A stretch of 7,804 nucleotides of DNA from an uncultured Chitinophagaceae bacterium (GTDB lineage Bacteria > Bacteroidota > Bacteroidia > Chitinophagales > Chitinophagaceae): contig CAMLEM010000069.1 in the NCBI GenBank assembly GCA_946479005.1, positions 1 through 7,804 on the forward strand, in the 5' to 3' direction. A model generated the notes under the pieces. That model saw only the letters and a list, made by a program, of their open reading frames with translations. It did no database searches and was not told where the DNA came from. Within the stretch, counting starts at the first letter, position 1. Each line of letters opens with the position of its first letter. This document shows, piece by piece, positions 5,552 to 7,804 of the stretch. Position numbers and translations under genes: made by a program.

Positions 5552-6280
5552 ATGTATAGCAGAAATCATTTCAAAAACTATTTGCTGGCCGGGCTGCTCG
5601 CGGCAGGTACCTTGTTTGTATCCTGCGACAGGGAGCCGATCGGACCGACCGGTCCGGACCCGGTGGGCCCGCCCGTACCCGGACAGTATATGAGTTTCGC
5701 AGAGTTCCGTGATCTTTTTGTGGGGCCGGCAGATATGACCATCCCGGCAGGAACCAAAAAGATCCGCGGCGTGGTCATTTCCAACAGCATCAATGAAGCG
5801 GCCGGAAATTACCGCCTCCAGGACGAAAGCGGCGCCGGGATCTATTTTTATTCGGTAGTGGGATCACCCATCTATGCAATGGGCTCCGTGCTCGAGATCG
5901 ACGCAGCCGGATCGGGCGTATTCACTTTGTGGAATGGCGACCTGGAGTTGAAAAGCGTTCCCCAGGCCAAAGTGGTTCCTCTCGGCGGAACCCTCAATAT
6001 CACACCCCGGGTGGCCACGATTTCGCAGATCATCGCAAACCGCGATGAATGGGCTTCTTCACTGGTTCGCATTAACAATATCACTTCGATCTCTGTCGGT
6101 TCTACGAATGCTACAGGTACCACCTATAACATCGTGGATGCAACGGGTACGATGAGTATGTTCGTTCGGACGGCTTCGGGGATTACGGTGAACACGGGGG
6201 GAACCTCTATCACCGGGTATGTTTCCATTTATAATTCAACAACACAGATCGGTATCCGCACGGCGGCCGACATTCAATAA
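5552..6280 (+). CDS. DUF5689/OB-fold-like lipoprotein, short paralogue
   Basis: This 242-residue protein has a type II signal peptide: a hydrophobic stretch LLAGLLAAGTLFVS runs up to Cys25, the likely lipidated residue, followed by acidic D26 and E28. A Pro/Gly-rich, collagen-like linker (about 29-45) probably lifts the folded part off the membrane. Residues 71-137 show an OB-fold-like pattern: IRGVVIS strand, YRLQDESGAGIYF, MGSVLEIDAAG. Residues 168-242 repeat a similar layout (LVRINNI, YNIVDATGTM, ITGYVSIYNSTTQIGIRTAADI). This is the DUF5689 type of Bacteroidota surface lipoprotein, related in pattern to OB-like domains of extracellular nucleases. The gene is co-directional with the receptor upstream and 27 nt before its longer paralogue. 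A binding or presenting role is inferred; no catalytic motif is visible. Confidence 0.8.
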   Translation: MYSRNHFKNYLLAGLLAAGTLFVSCDREPIGPTGPDPVGPPVPGQYMSFAEFRDLFVGPADMTIPAGTKKIRGVVISNSINEAAGNYRLQDESGAGIYFYSVVGSPIYAMGSVLEIDAAGSGVFTLWNGDLELKSVPQAKVVPLGGTLNITPRVATISQIIANRDEWASSLVRINNITSISVGSTNATGTTYNIVDATGTMSMFVRTASGITVNTGGTSITGYVSIYNSTTQIGIRTAADIQ

Positions 6281-6307
6281 TTTTTTACAAGCCAGAATCT
6301 TAAAAAA

Positions 6308-7804
6308 ATGAATACGACAATCAAAGGGATGAGATGGAGCCTGGTGCTGATCGCGGTGAGCCTGCTGGGTGCGGGATGTAAAAAGAAATTTACAGACCCT
6401 CCCGTGACCGGTGCGCCGGATATCGTGGCCAATACCACGATCGCTGATCTGAAAGCCCGGTTGACCTCCACGGGAACAACGGTTGCCATCACTGACGATG
6501 TGATCATCGAAGGGGTGGTGGTGATGGACGACCGTTCAGGAAATTTCTACCAGCAGATCGCCATCCAGGACGCGACGGGAGGTATTCTCCTTCGCATAGC
6601 GGGTAACAACCATTTCAATGAATATCCTGTAGGTCGCAAGATCTATGTGAAGGCCAGGGGCCTTTACCTGGGAGAATATGGAAGAATGATCCAGCTGGGT
6701 GGTGGCGTTGAGCCGGGTGGCGGCGGTGTCACCCTTTTGGCGGTGAATCTTCGCGATCAGCATATCATCAAAGGACCTCTCAACCAGCCCCTGGTTCCCC
6801 GGGTGGTGACGGTATCTCAACTAGGAACCAGCCTGCAGGATCCTTATGTGAATACGCTTGTAAAGCTGGAGAATTTCGAATTCGCATCGGGTGAGTTGAA
6901 TAAGAATTATGCCGATGACGACCAGTCGGGGAACAGGATCATCCAGGGATGTACCACACCAACAACTAACAGGCTTACTCTTCGCACGAGTAATTATGCC
7001 AATTTCGCGACCATCCCGGTCCCGCAGGGTAATGGTGATATCATTGGGATCTACAGCATTTTCAATTCTACCAAGCAATTCACGATCCGTGATACCACGG
7101 ATGTGATGTTCTATGGGCCTCGCTGTCCTTCAGCCGGTGGCGGCGGGCAGATCAGCCTGGGAAATACCTCTCCCTTCCTGATCGATTTCAATAACCTGGG
7201 CAGCAGCGGGCTCCCGGCTGGTGTTTACGTAAAGCAGGATGCTTCTTCCCTGGAGCTTGGCAATGAAGGGACCGTTTACAACGGCAACTTCAATTCAGGC
7301 ACTGCCTGGAATCAAACCAGTCTCGGGTTTAAGAATTATGCATCAGCAACCGGCCTCGCGGCCAATGCCAGTTCAGGTACGCAAAGTGCTTCTGCCAACC
7401 GGGCGCTCGGGGTAAGGCAAACGGGAACCGCGGGGTCGGGCGGAGATCCCGGTGCCGCTTTTGCTTTCCAGCTGGCAAATACCACGGGAAAGACCAACCT
7501 GCAGCTGGAGTTTAAGCTGCAATCGCTGGACGGAACCGCAGCGCTTGCGAGAACAACAACCTGGAGAGTGGATTATGGGATCGGTCCCAATCCTGCCCTG
7601 TTCTCGACAGTGGCTACCAATCCACCGACGCTCACCACGCAGTATGGGGTTTTCTCCAATACTACGGTGACAGTGAATTTCGGGGCTGCGCTGAACAATG
7701 TCAACCAGCCGGTTTGGATCCGGATCGTGGCATTGACACCCACAACTGGAGGAGGCAACAGGCCTTCTACGGCGATTGATGATGTGAAGTTTAGCTGGAA
7801 TTAA
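6308..7804 (+). CDS. DUF5689 lipoprotein with C-terminal beta-sandwich-like domain
   Basis: This 498-residue protein starts after a run of seven A, the normal start context here. Its signal peptide ends LLGAGC, with Cys24 the likely lipid site and KKK following; Gly at -3 is less usual for a lipobox. Residues 67-137 match the OB-like half of its neighbour (IIEGVVVMDD, IAIQDATGGILL, PVGRKIYVKARG), and 185-268 match the second half, ending GIYSIFNSTKQFTIRDTTDV. Gly-rich linkers lie at 131-140 and 275-280. Residues 285-498 form a separate domain with FLIDFNN, NRALGVRQTG (364-373), FAFQLANTTGKTNLQLEF, VWIRI and AIDDVKFSW at the end. This pattern is found in many secreted Bacteroidota proteins, often beside nuclease or lamin-tail domains, and is probably a jelly-roll. 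There is no T9SS sorting tail. The stop codon is the last codon of the window. Confidence 0.8.
   Translation: MNTTIKGMRWSLVLIAVSLLGAGCKKKFTDPPVTGAPDIVANTTIADLKARLTSTGTTVAITDDVIIEGVVVMDDRSGNFYQQIAIQDATGGILLRIAGNNHFNEYPVGRKIYVKARGLYLGEYGRMIQLGGGVEPGGGGVTLLAVNLRDQHIIKGPLNQPLVPRVVTVSQLGTSLQDPYVNTLVKLENFEFASGELNKNYADDDQSGNRIIQGCTTPTTNRLTLRTSNYANFATIPVPQGNGDIIGIYSIFNSTKQFTIRDTTDVMFYGPRCPSAGGGGQISLGNTSPFLIDFNNLGSSGLPAGVYVKQDASSLELGNEGTVYNGNFNSGTAWNQTSLGFKNYASATGLAANASSGTQSASANRALGVRQTGTAGSGGDPGAAFAFQLANTTGKTNLQLEFKLQSLDGTAALARTTTWRVDYGIGPNPALFSTVATNPPTLTTQYGVFSNTTVTVNFGAALNNVNQPVWIRIVALTPTTGGGNRPSTAIDDVKFSWN

Noticed and set aside
5552..7804. SusD-like identity for the lipoproteins
   Set aside because: They lack the tetratricopeptide-rich helical pattern and usual ~500-600-residue all-helical layout of SusD; they are beta-rich with OB-like motifs.
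7160..7804. Type IX secretion C-terminal sorting domain on the last protein
   Set aside because: The protein has a lipobox and ends AIDDVKFSWN, without the Gly-rich strand and basic ending of a T9SS tail.
1..7804. CRISPR array, tRNA, transposase or prophage genes
   Set aside because: No regularly spaced repeats, cloverleaf-like sequence, or mobile-element proteins were visible on either strand.

Overview
The window reads as part of a Bacteroidota chromosome, most likely Chitinophagaceae or a near relative; this placement is an inference. It rests on four things: A-rich, Shine-Dalgarno-poor leaders before most start codons, TAnnTTTG-type -7 promoter boxes, signal peptides ending in A-x-A followed by Q, and an outer-membrane cassette of a type common in that phylum. 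The coding parts are of moderate GC, while the first ~290 bases are AT-rich and appear non-coding.

Right-to-left half (minus strand, 1-1650): a ribosomal protein operon rpsF-rpsR-rplI (bS6, bS18, bL9). It starts from a TAnnTTTG promoter near 1614-1621, passes through a ~105-nt hairpin-rich leader, and ends at a clear Rho-independent terminator at 293-318. bS6 and bS18 help form the pocket that hides the anti-Shine-Dalgarno tail in Bacteroidia ribosomes. It is therefore notable that rpsR, alone in this window, has a GGAGG Shine-Dalgarno at good spacing. The AT-rich stretch 1-292 holds several perfect inverted repeats but no convincing gene.

Middle (1729-2784, minus): a secreted endonuclease/exonuclease/phosphatase (EEP) family protein with an intact set of active-site motifs. 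It is transcribed divergently from the next cluster across a 156-bp intergenic region with a candidate promoter facing each way.

Right half (plus strand, 2941-7804): a three-gene cluster of a TonB-dependent outer-membrane receptor without a SusD partner and two paralogous lipoproteins with DUF5689/OB-fold-like domains. The second lipoprotein also carries a ~210-residue C-terminal beta-sandwich-like domain, and its stop codon is the last three bases of the window.

Working model (inference): the exported EEP enzyme, the OB-fold-like surface lipoproteins and the TonB-dependent receptor form one nutrient-acquisition locus. A plausible substrate is extracellular nucleic acid or another phosphodiester. 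The sequence supports the parts list, not the substrate.
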